Shown here in pieces: positions 39,419-48,977 of a DNA stretch of 64,000 nucleotides. Position 1 is the first letter of the stretch. The number at the start of each line of letters is the position of its first letter. The stretch spans positions 62,001 through 126,000 of the forward strand of contig NZ_QNRH01000007.1 of NCBI RefSeq assembly GCF_003314995.1. Direction: 5' to 3'. The notes beneath the pieces are model-generated. The model had not been told where the DNA came from. It ran no database searches and saw only the letters and a list, made by a program, of their open reading frames with translations. Source of the DNA: Pseudochrobactrum asaccharolyticum. Its GTDB lineage: Bacteria; Pseudomonadota; Alphaproteobacteria; Rhizobiales; Rhizobiaceae. Made by a program: the position numbers and the translations under genes.

Positions 39419-42400
39419 TCAGGCGACCGGAGTGTTTTCCTGCAATATCTCACCATGTATTTCCCGCGTTTCTGTCTTGCGGGAGAACAGTCTGGACACC
39501 ACGACAAAGAAAGTGGGAACCAGCAGAACGGCGAGCACGGTTGCCGAGATCATACCGCCAAGTACACCGGTGCCGATTGCCCGCTGGCTGGCAGAACTGG
39601 CACCTGTTGCAAAAGCGAGCGGCACCACACCGAGAATAAAGGCAAAAGACGTCATCACAATCGGGCGGAAACGCAGCTTTGCAGCCTCGATTGTTGCCTC
39701 CAGTAGCGGGCGTCCTTCATTTCTGAGTTCACGGGCAAATTCGATAATAAGGATCGCGTTTTTAGCGGAAAGACCAATGATCGTGATAAGCCCTACCGTA
39801 AAATAAATATCATTCGGAAGGCCGCGGAGCATCACGGCCAGTACCGCGCCGATTGCGCCCAACGGGACAACCAGCATAACCGCAATCGGGATCGACCAGC
39901 TCTCATATAATGCTGCCAGACAGAGGAAGACAAACACCATCGAAAGACCAAGCAGGAACGGTGCGGCATTACCGGATGCTTTTTCCTGATAGGATTGTCC
40001 GGTCCACTCATAACCAAAACCTGCAGGCAATTGCCCCGCAAGCCTTTCCATCTCGGCCATAGCATCACCGCTTGTATATCCGGGTGCCGCACTGCCGCTG
40101 ATTTTTACCGCCTGCAAACCGTTGTAACCAACCACCTGTGTCGGCCCTAAAGCCCAGCGGGCTGTCGCGAAAGACGACAACGGCACCATCTCGCCTTTAT
40201 TATTACGCGCATTCAGTTCAAGAATATCGGCAACATCCATGCGTTCATGGGCATCAGCCTGCACAATAACCCGCTGCATACGACCGGCATTCGGGAAATC
40301 CGCGACGTAACTCGATCCGATGGATGTCGAGAGCACTGTGTTGATCTCATCAAATGTAATGCCGAAGGCATTGGCCTTACGGCGGTCGATATCAAGCAGG
40401 ATCTGTGCTGCAGGAGGCAGGCCTTCAATATACGGATATTGAATCACAGGACTGCTCCATGCACTGGCAAGCAGCTGGTTAGCTGCGGCAACCAATGCCG
40501 CGTTCCCCATATTGCCGCGATCCTGCAAGCGGAGGCTGAAACCGCTGGCATTGCCGAGTGCTGCAATAGGCGGCGGGGTCAGAGTGAAAACCGAACCTTC
40601 AGGACGGTCTGCCAATGCGGCAAGTGCCGAGCCGACAATCGCATCGGAGGAATCCTCGGGGCCGCGTTGTGACCAGTCTTTATACATGGCAAACGAGATG
40701 CCTGCATTCTGCCCGTTCCCGTTAAAGCCATAGCCAAGGATGGTCGCGATTTTTTCAACACCGGAGCGGTTTACAAAGAAATCGTCGACATCCTTCAAAA
40801 GCGCAGCTGTCCGCTCTGCTGTCGCTCCGGCAGGAAGCTGGGTTGTGGCAATCGCATATCCCTGATCTTCCAGCGGCAGAAAACCGGTCGGCAACCGCAT
40901 ATAAGTATAACCCAAGGCTGCCACGATAGCGGCATAGATCGTCATCATCCGCAGGCCGCGTTTAACCGTGCCGCTGATGAGCCTGCCATAACCGCCTGTG
41001 GTCGCATGAATAATCCGGTCAAAGCCGCGAAAGAAGCGGTTCTTTTGATGGGCGTGACCCGCCGGTATCGGCTTGAGCATCGTCACACAAAGTGCCGGTG
41101 TCAGTGTCAGAGCCATCAGTGCGGAAAAGACCATCGACACAACGATTGTCAGCGAGAACTGCTTGTAAATAATACCGATTGCTCCGGGGAAGAAAGCCAT
41201 CGGCACAAATACGGCGATCAGAACCACCGTAATACCTATGACTGCACCGGTAATCTGCTTCATTGCTTTGATGGTTGCCTGCTTAGGCGGCAGGCCTTCC
41301 TCATGCATGATGCGCTCGACATTTTCGACCACAACAATGGCATCGTCGACCAGAATACCAATGGCCAGCACCATAGCGAACATGGTCAGCACATTGATGG
41401 AAAAGCCGAATACTTGCAGAGCTGCACAGGTGCCAAGCAGTGCGACCGGAACCACTAGTGTCGGGATCAGCGTATAGCGCAGGTTCTGCAAAAACAGGAA
41501 CATGATGATGAAGACCAGCCCCACGGCCTCTGCCAGTGTATGCAGCACTTTCTCAATCGAAATCGAGACAAACGGGGACGTATCATACGGAATGTCGAAT
41601 TCCACGCCTGCAGGGAATGACAATGCAAGCTCTGCCATACGTGCTTTAACTGCTTCAGCGGTAATAAGCGCATTACCGGCGGCGTTCAGCTGAATACCGA
41701 TCATGGCTGCTGGTTGTCCGTTAATATTCGATGCGATGGTGTAGCTTTGTCCGCCAAATTCAACACGTGCGACATCGGCAAGGCGCACAACGGAACCATC
41801 GGCATTTGCCCGCAATACGATCTCAGAAAATTCTTCGGCTGTGGAAAGCTGGCCGGTAGCAGAAACGGTTGCCGTGATCTGCTGGCCGTTCACATTCGGC
41901 TGCGCGCCGATACTGCCGGAGGAAACCTGCGCATTCTGCGCTGCAATAGCATCTGTGACATCTTTCGCTGTCAGGTTGAAGCCAACCAGCTTTTTGGCAT
42001 CGATCCAGACGCGCATCGCACGCTCAGTCGCAAATAAATGTGCCTTACCGACCCCCGGTAAACGGCGTAATTCATCAACAACATTCCGCGTGGCAAATTC
42101 ACCCAGATCAATCGCGTTGAGGCGGTGGTCGGTGGAGATCAGGCCGACAAACAAGAGAAAGGCATTGCTGGTTTCTTCAACCCGCACACCTTGCTGGCGT
42201 ACGGATTGCGGCAGGCGGGCTTCCACGCGACTGATGCGGTTTTGTACATCAACAGTTGCCGTTTGCGGATCGGTGCCGGCCTCGAAGGTAATGTTGATCG
42301 TTACGCTGCCCTGATTGTCGGAGACAGAGTCATAATACAACATGCCGGTTGCACCATTCATCTCCTGTTCGATCAGTTTTGTAACGCTATTATAGAGGTT

Positions 42401-42565
42401 TTCCGGTGTTGCACCCGGATAGCTGGTCGTGACCGCAATCGTTGTCGGTGCCACATTCGGATATTGTGAAATCGGCAAAAACGGAATGGCAATTATACCG
42501 GCTAAAGCAATAGCAAGCGCTATAACCCAGGCAAAAACCGGGCGTTCAATAAAATACTGAGGCAT
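39419..42565 (-). CDS. RND multidrug efflux permease (HAE1, AcrB/MexB/BepE-like)
   Basis: A 1048-residue inner-membrane proton-driven pump of the HAE1 family. It has the N-terminal MPQYFIERPVFAWVIALAIAL, 12 predicted TM segments in two halves, the proton-relay Asp pair in GILVDDAIVVVENVER (TM4), and two large periplasmic porter loops. FGYEWTGQSYQEKASGNAAPFLL in the second half is typical of AcrB relatives. It expels drugs, detergents or bile-type compounds together with the adaptor encoded directly upstream (9-bp gap). No outer-membrane TolC-type gene is nearby, so a general channel must be shared. Confidence 0.96.
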   Translation of the reverse strand: MPQYFIERPVFAWVIALAIALAGIIAIPFLPISQYPNVAPTTIAVTTSYPGATPENLYNSVTKLIEQEMNGATGMLYYDSVSDNQGSVTINITFEAGTDPQTATVDVQNRISRVEARLPQSVRQQGVRVEETSNAFLLFVGLISTDHRLNAIDLGEFATRNVVDELRRLPGVGKAHLFATERAMRVWIDAKKLVGFNLTAKDVTDAIAAQNAQVSSGSIGAQPNVNGQQITATVSATGQLSTAEEFSEIVLRANADGSVVRLADVARVEFGGQSYTIASNINGQPAAMIGIQLNAAGNALITAEAVKARMAELALSFPAGVEFDIPYDTSPFVSISIEKVLHTLAEAVGLVFIIMFLFLQNLRYTLIPTLVVPVALLGTCAALQVFGFSINVLTMFAMVLAIGILVDDAIVVVENVERIMHEEGLPPKQATIKAMKQITGAVIGITVVLIAVFVPMAFFPGAIGIIYKQFSLTIVVSMVFSALMALTLTPALCVTMLKPIPAGHAHQKNRFFRGFDRIIHATTGGYGRLISGTVKRGLRMMTIYAAIVAALGYTYMRLPTGFLPLEDQGYAIATTQLPAGATAERTAALLKDVDDFFVNRSGVEKIATILGYGFNGNGQNAGISFAMYKDWSQRGPEDSSDAIVGSALAALADRPEGSVFTLTPPPIAALGNASGFSLRLQDRGNMGNAALVAAANQLLASAWSSPVIQYPYIEGLPPAAQILLDIDRRKANAFGITFDEINTVLSTSIGSSYVADFPNAGRMQRVIVQADAHERMDVADILELNARNNKGEMVPLSSFATARWALGPTQVVGYNGLQAVKISGSAAPGYTSGDAMAEMERLAGQLPAGFGYEWTGQSYQEKASGNAAPFLLGLSMVFVFLCLAALYESWSIPIAVMLVVPLGAIGAVLAVMLRGLPNDIYFTVGLITIIGLSAKNAILIIEFARELRNEGRPLLEATIEAAKLRFRPIVMTSFAFILGVVPLAFATGASSASQRAIGTGVLGGMISATVLAVLLVPTFFVVVSRLFSRKTETREIHGEILQENTPVA

Positions 42566-42574
42566 GTCGGTTCC

Positions 42575-43768
42575 TTAGAATTTAGCCTTTTGCTCACAAG
42601 CCGTGACACAGGTCTCGTCTGATTGTGCGCTCTTGCTGTCTTCCGTGATTGCTTTCGCGGTCACCGGTGATCCGGGCATTGTCTTTTCTACACCGTCAAC
42701 AATGACTTCATCACCGGCTTTCAGCCCCTCGCTTATCAGCCAGCGGGTTCCGACAGATTGCGAGATACGAACAGGCTGAGGAACGGCTTTGCCGTCCTGA
42801 ACGGTCATGACCTGCGCCTGACCAAGCGTATCCCATTGCACAGCCCGTTGTGGGATCAGCAAAGCGCTCTGGCTGCCTTCCTGCGCCATACGCACACGGA
42901 CATAGGTGCCGGGAAGCAGGGCATGTCCCGGATTGTTAAACTCAGCACGCAATGACACCTGACCGGTGGTTTCATTCACCACGGCTGAAGAAAAGAGCAA
43001 AGCGCCGGTTTGGTTGAAAACTGTGCCGTCATTGGTAACAAGCTCGATTTTGCTGCCGCTATTGGACTTGGAAGAAGCCTCAGCTGCATTTCCTTGTTTG
43101 TTTGGGCGCAGTTCAGAAAGCGGCGCTGTGAAATCCACATAAACGGAACTGAGATCGCGAATAATCGCCATCTGGGTACCATCTTCCTGACGAACGAAAG
43201 CACCTTCCGTTACAAGCGCAGCACCGATACGGCCGTCAATAGGAGAACGTACGGAAGCGTAGCTGAGATCCAGCTCGGCATCATCAAGATTGGCTTTTGC
43301 AACAGCAACCTCAGCCTGTGCCTGCTGGCGGCTGGCTATTGCAACATCATATTGCTCTTTACTGCCGACATTTCTTTGCAGCAGTTTTTCAGAGCGGGTT
43401 TCCTGCTGGGCAGCCAGTGCGAGCGAAGCTTCAGCGCGGGCAAGCTGGGCTTTGGCACTATCGACGGCAGCTTTAAATCTCGCGGGCTCAATCTGGAACA
43501 GGATATCACCTGCCTTAACATCCGAGCCTTCGGCAAAACTGCGCTTCAGAACAATGCCGCTGACACGGGCACGCACTTCCGCAAGGCGAACGGGCAGCAG
43601 GCGGCCCGGATATTCTTTCTGTAGCTGAATATCTTCCGTTTGCAGAGCTATCGTTCTGACTGTGGGCGGCGGATAGGTAGCTTGTGTTGCATCTGCGGAA
43701 TTATCACAGGCAGATAAAAATACAGGTATGAGCAGGGGGAAAAGGGTCGTCGATAATTTTAAAGACAT
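42575..43768 (-). CDS. RND efflux periplasmic adaptor lipoprotein (AcrA/MexA/BepD-like)
   Basis: A 397-residue membrane-fusion protein. The lipoprotein signal ends LIPVFLSAC with the lipidated Cys21. The lipoyl half-motifs (EVRARVSGIVLKRSFAEGSDVKAGDILFQIEP and YASVRSPIDGRIGAALVTEGAFV) flank a coiled-coil hairpin rich in Ala, Lys and Gln, followed by beta-barrel and membrane-proximal domains. The ATG at 43768 gives the clean lipobox; a longer in-frame reading to 43816 exists. An 18-bp SoxR-like dyad sits in its promoter, with a 19-bp -35/-10 spacer. Confidence 0.93.
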   Translation of the reverse strand: MSLKLSTTLFPLLIPVFLSACDNSADATQATYPPPTVRTIALQTEDIQLQKEYPGRLLPVRLAEVRARVSGIVLKRSFAEGSDVKAGDILFQIEPARFKAAVDSAKAQLARAEASLALAAQQETRSEKLLQRNVGSKEQYDVAIASRQQAQAEVAVAKANLDDAELDLSYASVRSPIDGRIGAALVTEGAFVRQEDGTQMAIIRDLSSVYVDFTAPLSELRPNKQGNAAEASSKSNSGSKIELVTNDGTVFNQTGALLFSSAVVNETTGQVSLRAEFNNPGHALLPGTYVRVRMAQEGSQSALLIPQRAVQWDTLGQAQVMTVQDGKAVPQPVRISQSVGTRWLISEGLKAGDEVIVDGVEKTMPGSPVTAKAITEDSKSAQSDETCVTACEQKAKF

Positions 43769-43841
43769 GTCGTCATCCGGCTTGAATGAGCCTGCTGCCG
43801 GGAGGGAAATCAGCATGGCTCACAGATAAGGTTCGGATGGC

Positions 43842-43872
43842 TTCATAAAACCTCAAGTCCAGTTGAGGTCAA
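43842..43872 (-). promoter_or_regulatory. MerR/SoxR-type promoter of the RND operon
   Basis: On the minus strand, TTGACC (43872-43867), a 19-bp spacer and TATGAA (43847-43842). The spacer region is filled by the dyad ACCTCAA-N6-TTGAGGT (43850-43869). The 18-bp core CCTCAAGTCCAGTTGAGG shares 15 positions with the classical SoxR box. An over-long spacer with a central dyad is typical of MerR-family activation. Confidence 0.6.
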
Positions 43873-44239
43873 TACAACTCTTTGTTATGAATTCTTCTTG
43901 AATGCAGCGTATTTCCGGTATTCCTCCTCATGAGAAATATTAATAATAATTCTTTTTAATCAATGGCTTAAAATACGGTATGCAGGATTTTCTCATGCAT
44001 AGAGTTCCACAGTATATTCTTATAGGTAAGGCGTGGTTGGTGTCTTAATTGGCAGGTTTGGATAATAGGTTTCTGCCTGTATGAATGTCGGTGACGCAGA
44101 GCAGTATGCATCCGTATCAGACTGCCCGCTTTTCCTGCGATATAATTATTTCGGCATCTTGCTATTCACTTTAAAGATGAGTAAATAACTCCAGTTATTT
44201 TTGCATTGCGATTGCACGCATTATTTTTGCAGGTTTTTT
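43873..44239. other. Intergenic region upstream of the first ECF sigma gene
   Basis: AT-rich, with no gene seen. It ends with an 18-bp palindrome AAATAACT-CC-AGTTATTT (44183-44200) followed by TTTG, 40 bp before the sigma-factor start. This is either an operator or a hairpin in the 5' leader. Confidence 0.45.
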
Positions 44240-44743
44240 ATGCCCCCCATGAACGCTGTTTTTGAACGGATTTATGTCAGGGAGCGTTTGCGCCTGAAGC
44301 GGCTTGCAGCCCGTATTCTCGGCAATGCACAGGATGCGGAAGATATTCTACATGATACTTATGTCAAATTATCCAAACGATCTTTAACGGAAAATGACGG
44401 CGGGCTGGTCGTGCGCACTGTCACGACACTGGCGCTGGATCAGTTGCGCAGCCGTAAAGTGCAGCCGGATAAAGCTGCATATGACAAGCAAAGCTGTGAA
44501 ATGTCCGACTTCATTCAGCCTGAACGGATCATCGAAGCGCGTCATGACCTCTTTGCTCTGCTGGATGCGATCCATGCTTTGCCGGAACGCCGTGCGCAGA
44601 TTTTTCTGCTGGCCAGAGTTGACGGTATGACCTATCAGCAGATTGCGCATCATTTACAGCTTTCATTGAGTACGGTTGAAAAAGAAATGGCGGCAGCAAT
44701 TGCTTACTGCCATAAGTGGCAGCAGATGCGTGACCGGAAATGA
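44240..44743 (+). CDS. ECF sigma factor, FecI-like (set 1)
   Basis: A 167-residue ECF sigma factor. Region 2 includes IYVRERLRLKRLAARILGNAQDAEDILHDTYVKL. Region 4 has the HTH LPERRAQIFLLARVDGMTYQQIAHHLQLSLSTVEKEMAAA. The FecI group responds to a FecR-type regulator and a TonB receptor, both encoded next to it in the same direction. I chose the ATG at 44240 (AGG six bases upstream); the in-frame ATG at 44201 is less likely. Its targets are probably the adjacent receptor gene and perhaps others. Confidence 0.9.
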   Translation: MPPMNAVFERIYVRERLRLKRLAARILGNAQDAEDILHDTYVKLSKRSLTENDGGLVVRTVTTLALDQLRSRKVQPDKAAYDKQSCEMSDFIQPERIIEARHDLFALLDAIHALPERRAQIFLLARVDGMTYQQIAHHLQLSLSTVEKEMAAAIAYCHKWQQMRDRK

Positions 44744-44792
44744 TTATGTTTGTCTGTCACCAATTTGCAGGCAACTGCGTGCTTCATGGAAA

Positions 44793-45785
44793 ATGCTTCA
44801 TCTCATGCTGAAAACCGACGGTTCTGAAAAACTGACAGATGCTGCCATTGAGGAAGCCGCACAATGGTTTGTGCGGATGGGCAGTCAGCCGGTCAGCACA
44901 GATATACAGCAGGCTTTTCAGGCATGGCTTGAGCAAAGCCCGATGCATCAACAAGCCTATCAGCAAACCGCACAGCTCTGGACAGATCTGAAAACGCCCG
45001 CCCGTGAAGCGGCCAGAAGCGGCTGGCATCGCAAACGGCAACGGCAGTCTTTTTCTCCCGGATATTTTGCCAAATGGGGCAGTGTTGCAGCGGCGGCGGT
45101 TGTTGTCATGACATCAACGGCGCTCTGGCGTGATGCAGGGCTGATACAACGTGCTTTTGCTGAATATGCTGTGGCACCCGGCACCTATAGCGAATTAACC
45201 CTGAGTGACGGGTCACGAGTCTATCTGGATGGCGACAGCGCTATCAATACAAATTTCGGTGATGCGGAACGCAATGTCGAGCTGGTTCGCGGCCGCGCAT
45301 GGTTTGACGTGACGCGGAATGAAAACCGGCCGTTTCATGTGACGGGCGGCACTGCCTCAGTGCACGTGCTTGGTACAGCCTTTGCTGTCGAGCTGGAACC
45401 AGAGGTGACTAAAGTCACCGTCGAGCGCGGGCTGGTTGCGGTGCATTCCAAAGGCAAGACGGACACGGTCCGGCTGGAGGCCGGAGACAGTGCGGCAGTA
45501 ACACCGGACAGGATCGAACAAATCCGTGACGGTAATGCGGAAGCCCGTCTCGCATGGCGGCGCGGTTTGATCATGATGAACCAGACGCCGCTTAAATCTG
45601 TACTGCATGAGCTCGGAAAATATACTGCGGGTCGTATTATTCTCAGTGATAAAGAGCTGGAAAATCTGCCGGTATCAGGCGTGTTTCAGGCGCAAGATCC
45701 TGATGCGGTTTTTGATGCTCTGCGCAGCACGCTCAATCTGACTGTGGTGCGGGTGCCGGGCTTGATGACAATTATCTACCGGTAA
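44793..45785 (+). CDS. FecR-like anti-sigma regulator (set 1)
   Basis: A 330-residue inner-membrane regulator. The N-terminal cytoplasmic domain, which binds the sigma factor, includes EAAQWFVRMGSQPVSTDIQQAFQAWLEQSPMHQQAYQQ (DUF4880). One TM helix follows at about 96-115 (WGSVAAAAVVVMTSTALW), then a periplasmic FecR domain (ELTLSDGSRVYLDGDSAINTNF and VLGTAFAVELEPEVTKVTVERG). A C-terminal STN-like segment (LKSVLHELGKYTAGRIILSDKEL) contacts the receptor. The start is uncertain; ATG at 44793 or 44805 fits the domain best. It is followed by its receptor after 84 bp. Confidence 0.88.
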   Translation: MLHLMLKTDGSEKLTDAAIEEAAQWFVRMGSQPVSTDIQQAFQAWLEQSPMHQQAYQQTAQLWTDLKTPAREAARSGWHRKRQRQSFSPGYFAKWGSVAAAAVVVMTSTALWRDAGLIQRAFAEYAVAPGTYSELTLSDGSRVYLDGDSAINTNFGDAERNVELVRGRAWFDVTRNENRPFHVTGGTASVHVLGTAFAVELEPEVTKVTVERGLVAVHSKGKTDTVRLEAGDSAAVTPDRIEQIRDGNAEARLAWRRGLIMMNQTPLKSVLHELGKYTAGRIILSDKELENLPVSGVFQAQDPDAVFDALRSTLNLTVVRVPGLMTIIYR

Positions 45786-45869
45786 AATTATTTTTACGGG
45801 TTTTACTCGGGCAAACCGTTCTTTGATTAAGGGCCTGACGTCCTTGAATTTGAACAGGAAACGTCCAGA

Positions 45870-48785
45870 ATGAAGACCATCAGAACTGCGTTCACCGCCA
45901 GCGGTGTTTCGCTCATTGCGCTTATGTCGGCTTATCCGGCTGGTGCTTTGGCGCAATCCGCCACAACGGCGCAGGATCGCACCAGCTATAATTTTAATAT
46001 TCCTGCGAAACCGCTGCTCACAGCATTGGCTGATTTTACGGCAACCACCGGCATACAGGTTGTGCGCCAGAATGGCGGAACAATTTCCGGACAATCCGCA
46101 GCCGTGATCGGCCGTCAGTCACCGGAAGCAGCACTCCAACGCGTTCTTGGTCCTTCTAAACTGCATTATCGTTTTGTCGACAGCCGCACAGTCAGCCTCT
46201 ATGCACCTGATGAGACAGCCGTAAATTCCGGCGGTGTGAACGCTGATGGTGCAACTCAGCTGAACATGATCACGATTACAGCGCCTGCCGGTGCTGTCGA
46301 CGGGGCGTCTGCCGTTTATTCCGCACCTAAGTCCACGGTTTATCTCTCGGAAGAGCAGATCAACCGTTATGGTTCGGTATCGTCGGCAGATATGCTCAAA
46401 GGTTTGCCTGGCGTGCAGGTTGCAGACAGCCGTAACGGCGGCGGTCTTGATGTGAACATTCGTGGTGTTCAGGGGCAAAGCCGTGTGGCTGTGACCGTGG
46501 ATGGTTCACAACAGTCGCTTAATGTTTATCGTGGTTATGCCGGAACACAGCAGCGCAGCTATATTGACCCCGATCTGATCAGCGACGTGGTGATCAGTAA
46601 GGGCCCCGATCTTACACCCGCCGCAGCCGGTGCCATCGGCGGGGCGGTCAGAATGACCACGCTGCGTATTCAGGATATTCTTAAGCCCGGTCAGACTTTC
46701 GGTGTTCGTCTGAAAGGCGAATTATGGGACAATGGTGTAAAGCAGCCGTATCGTCCGGATCAGGTCAGTTCTGTATCCGAGCTTAACGCAGATGTACGCA
46801 GCGGTCGTCCGGATATTTTTGGCTCGGCAGCGAAATCCGGCAGTATTGCTGCAGCTTATACCAGTGATTTTGTGGATGTGGTTGCCGCCTATGCACGGCG
46901 CAATCAGGGCAATTATTTTGCCGGTAAACATGGTCGAGATAAATATCGCCAATTCTCTAAATCCGGCTATGAAGAAAACACGGTTGCAAAATCCTACAAG
47001 GCCGGAGAAGAAGTTTTAAATTCCTCTTCACAAACGGAATCCGTGTTGTTGAAGGCGACAATCAAACCAACGGATGAACAGCAGCTTGAGCTGAGCTACC
47101 GTTATTATAACGGGCGTTTTGGTGAGGTCATGCCATCGGATATTTTCCGTTTTGGTACCGCCGGACTTTATCAGTATCCGACCGGCAGCATGATTATCAA
47201 TTCGGGTTCAGCACGCTATCAGTATAAGCCAGCCGATAATGATCTGATTGATTTTAAGGCCAATCTCTGGATTACAGACGCTAAAAGCGATCAGATCAAC
47301 GCGACCAACGGGCCTAAATCCCAACAGGTTTATGGCAGCCCTGACCGCACATGGGTACGTATGGATGATGTGCGCGTGGGTGGCGATCTTTCCAATCGTT
47401 CTGAATTTACTACGGAAGCCGGTGCCTTTGCTTTCGACCTTGGCGGTTCGTTCCAGTATGAAAATATCCGTCCGCAAAAAGACGTTGTGATCTCTGAACA
47501 CGATATCAACCAGAACCGTAATTTGCGTGACGGGTATCGTTCAGAAATCAGCCTGACCGGTAAGCTCGAATATGAGCCACGTGAGAATTTACAGTTCTGG
47601 GCTGGCGGGCGTTATGGCCGTTACAGTTCTCACGACCGCAATGCGCCATCCGTTGCACGCCGCGAAAAGGTGTTAGGCAAATGGATTTCTCTCTCCAGAG
47701 GTCCGGGCACATGGGACAGCATGTATTGGCGTGCGGATGAAAACGGGCAGTTTACCGATGCCACGGATCCGCGTCTGAACAATGGTATTGCGGCTGCGGA
47801 TACCAACAATCCTTTCGACGGGACGCCTTTTGATGAATATGGTACGCCGACCTATATGGCGGTGGGTAAAGCAGGGTATAATGAAATTGTCACCGGCTTT
47901 GACCGCGGCGAGAAAATGTCGAACAAAGGCAGCGGTTTTACACCGGCCTTTGGTGTGAATTATGAGATTATTCCGCAGACTTTCCTCTATGCCAGCTACA
48001 CACAAGGCTACCGTCTGCCGTCATTGTTTGAAACCACGCTTGGCACTTTGCAGGTTGACCCTGCGACTGGTCTGAAGCCTGAGCGTTCCCGTGCCATTGA
48101 GTTTGGTGCCAGCACGACACGCGATGACCTGTTCATGCAGGGTGATACGGCATCTTTCAAGCTCGCTTATTTTGATAATAATATCAAAAACTACATCAGC
48201 CGTTATTATGACCCGACGTCGAATGGCCTGATGACGTTCAGTAATGCTGACAGCTATAAAGCGAACGGTCTTGAGTTCCAGTCGAGCTATGATAACGGCC
48301 GGATTTTTGCTGATCTTTCCGCGACTTATTATTTTAAAACGGAAACTTGTGATGCGAGTTTCGCGGCGCGTTTGCGGGCAAGTGCCAACAAGTATCAGCC
48401 GACTGAAAACACGCCGGATTGCACGCCCGGCAGCTATATGGGCTCTTTTACCAATACCCAGAACCCGCCGAATTATGCAGCAAATCTGACACTTGGCAGC
48501 CGTTTCTTTGAAGAAAAACTGACCGTGGGTGGACGTATGACCTATACATCAGGGCCGACCGAGACAATCGACAAGCCGTGGCAAACAGGCGCAACCACGC
48601 CGCAGATTATCTATAAGCCGGTTACGCTGTTTGATGCTTTTGTCAGCTATAAATTGCGCGAAGATGCCGTGTTGAATGCCTCGGTTCAGAATATCGGGAA
48701 CCGCTATTATCTGGATCCGCTGGCACAAAGTTTTATGCCAGCACCAGGGCGAACCTATCGCGCCGGTTTCTCAGTTAAATTTTAA
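45870..48785 (+). CDS. TonB-dependent receptor with STN signalling domain (set 1)
   Basis: A 971-residue outer-membrane receptor. The signal peptide (to about ALAQ at 29) is followed by an STN domain (about 40-110: YNFNIPAKPLLTALADFTATTGIQVVRQNGG through LHYRFVDSRTVSL). The plug domain (about 150-275) has VNIRGVQGQSRVAVTVDGSQQ, and the 22-strand barrel ends in Phe (FSVKF). The plug and barrel resemble the hemoglobin/transferrin/lactoferrin receptor group, so heme or an iron-containing protein is possible; the ligand is not proven. The STN domain means that it signals through the FecR/FecI pair upstream. A terminator follows. Confidence 0.93.
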   Translation: MKTIRTAFTASGVSLIALMSAYPAGALAQSATTAQDRTSYNFNIPAKPLLTALADFTATTGIQVVRQNGGTISGQSAAVIGRQSPEAALQRVLGPSKLHYRFVDSRTVSLYAPDETAVNSGGVNADGATQLNMITITAPAGAVDGASAVYSAPKSTVYLSEEQINRYGSVSSADMLKGLPGVQVADSRNGGGLDVNIRGVQGQSRVAVTVDGSQQSLNVYRGYAGTQQRSYIDPDLISDVVISKGPDLTPAAAGAIGGAVRMTTLRIQDILKPGQTFGVRLKGELWDNGVKQPYRPDQVSSVSELNADVRSGRPDIFGSAAKSGSIAAAYTSDFVDVVAAYARRNQGNYFAGKHGRDKYRQFSKSGYEENTVAKSYKAGEEVLNSSSQTESVLLKATIKPTDEQQLELSYRYYNGRFGEVMPSDIFRFGTAGLYQYPTGSMIINSGSARYQYKPADNDLIDFKANLWITDAKSDQINATNGPKSQQVYGSPDRTWVRMDDVRVGGDLSNRSEFTTEAGAFAFDLGGSFQYENIRPQKDVVISEHDINQNRNLRDGYRSEISLTGKLEYEPRENLQFWAGGRYGRYSSHDRNAPSVARREKVLGKWISLSRGPGTWDSMYWRADENGQFTDATDPRLNNGIAAADTNNPFDGTPFDEYGTPTYMAVGKAGYNEIVTGFDRGEKMSNKGSGFTPAFGVNYEIIPQTFLYASYTQGYRLPSLFETTLGTLQVDPATGLKPERSRAIEFGASTTRDDLFMQGDTASFKLAYFDNNIKNYISRYYDPTSNGLMTFSNADSYKANGLEFQSSYDNGRIFADLSATYYFKTETCDASFAARLRASANKYQPTENTPDCTPGSYMGSFTNTQNPPNYAANLTLGSRFFEEKLTVGGRMTYTSGPTETIDKPWQTGATTPQIIYKPVTLFDAFVSYKLREDAVLNASVQNIGNRYYLDPLAQSFMPAPGRTYRAGFSVKF

Positions 48786-48791
48786 GGCTTC

Positions 48792-48827
48792 AAATCTGCG
48801 CTCCTGTAAATGGGGCGCAGATTTTTT
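48792..48827 (+). terminator. Terminator after receptor 1
   Basis: A 10-bp stem AAATCTGCGC / GCGCAGATTT with a 13-base loop is followed by TTTATA, 6 bp after the stop. Confidence 0.85.
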
Positions 48828-48868
48828 ATAAGCTCAAAAAATGCAAGAAGTTGATCGTCACACAAATA

Positions 48869-48883
48869 TGATTGATTTTATCA
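48869..48883. promoter_or_regulatory. RirA-type iron-responsive operator (TGA-N9-TCA)
   Basis: TGA, nine bases, TCA lies within a larger inverted repeat ATATGAT-N7-ATCATAT (48866-48886), 95 bp upstream of the second ECF sigma gene. TGA-N9-TCA is the IRO motif bound by RirA in rhizobia. The motif is short, so chance occurrence is possible; the flanking symmetry and the location strengthen it. Confidence 0.5.
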
Positions 48884-48977
48884 TATTATAAGTGTAGTGA
48901 AATCGAACGGATATGGTGCCTGTGAATTTGCAGCATTTTATTGGTCTGTCGGTATAAAAACAGAAAGCTAAGCTCCA

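Noticed and set aside
39419-43768. A complete tripartite RND efflux operon
   Set aside because: No outer-membrane channel gene is adjacent; only permease and adaptor are present.
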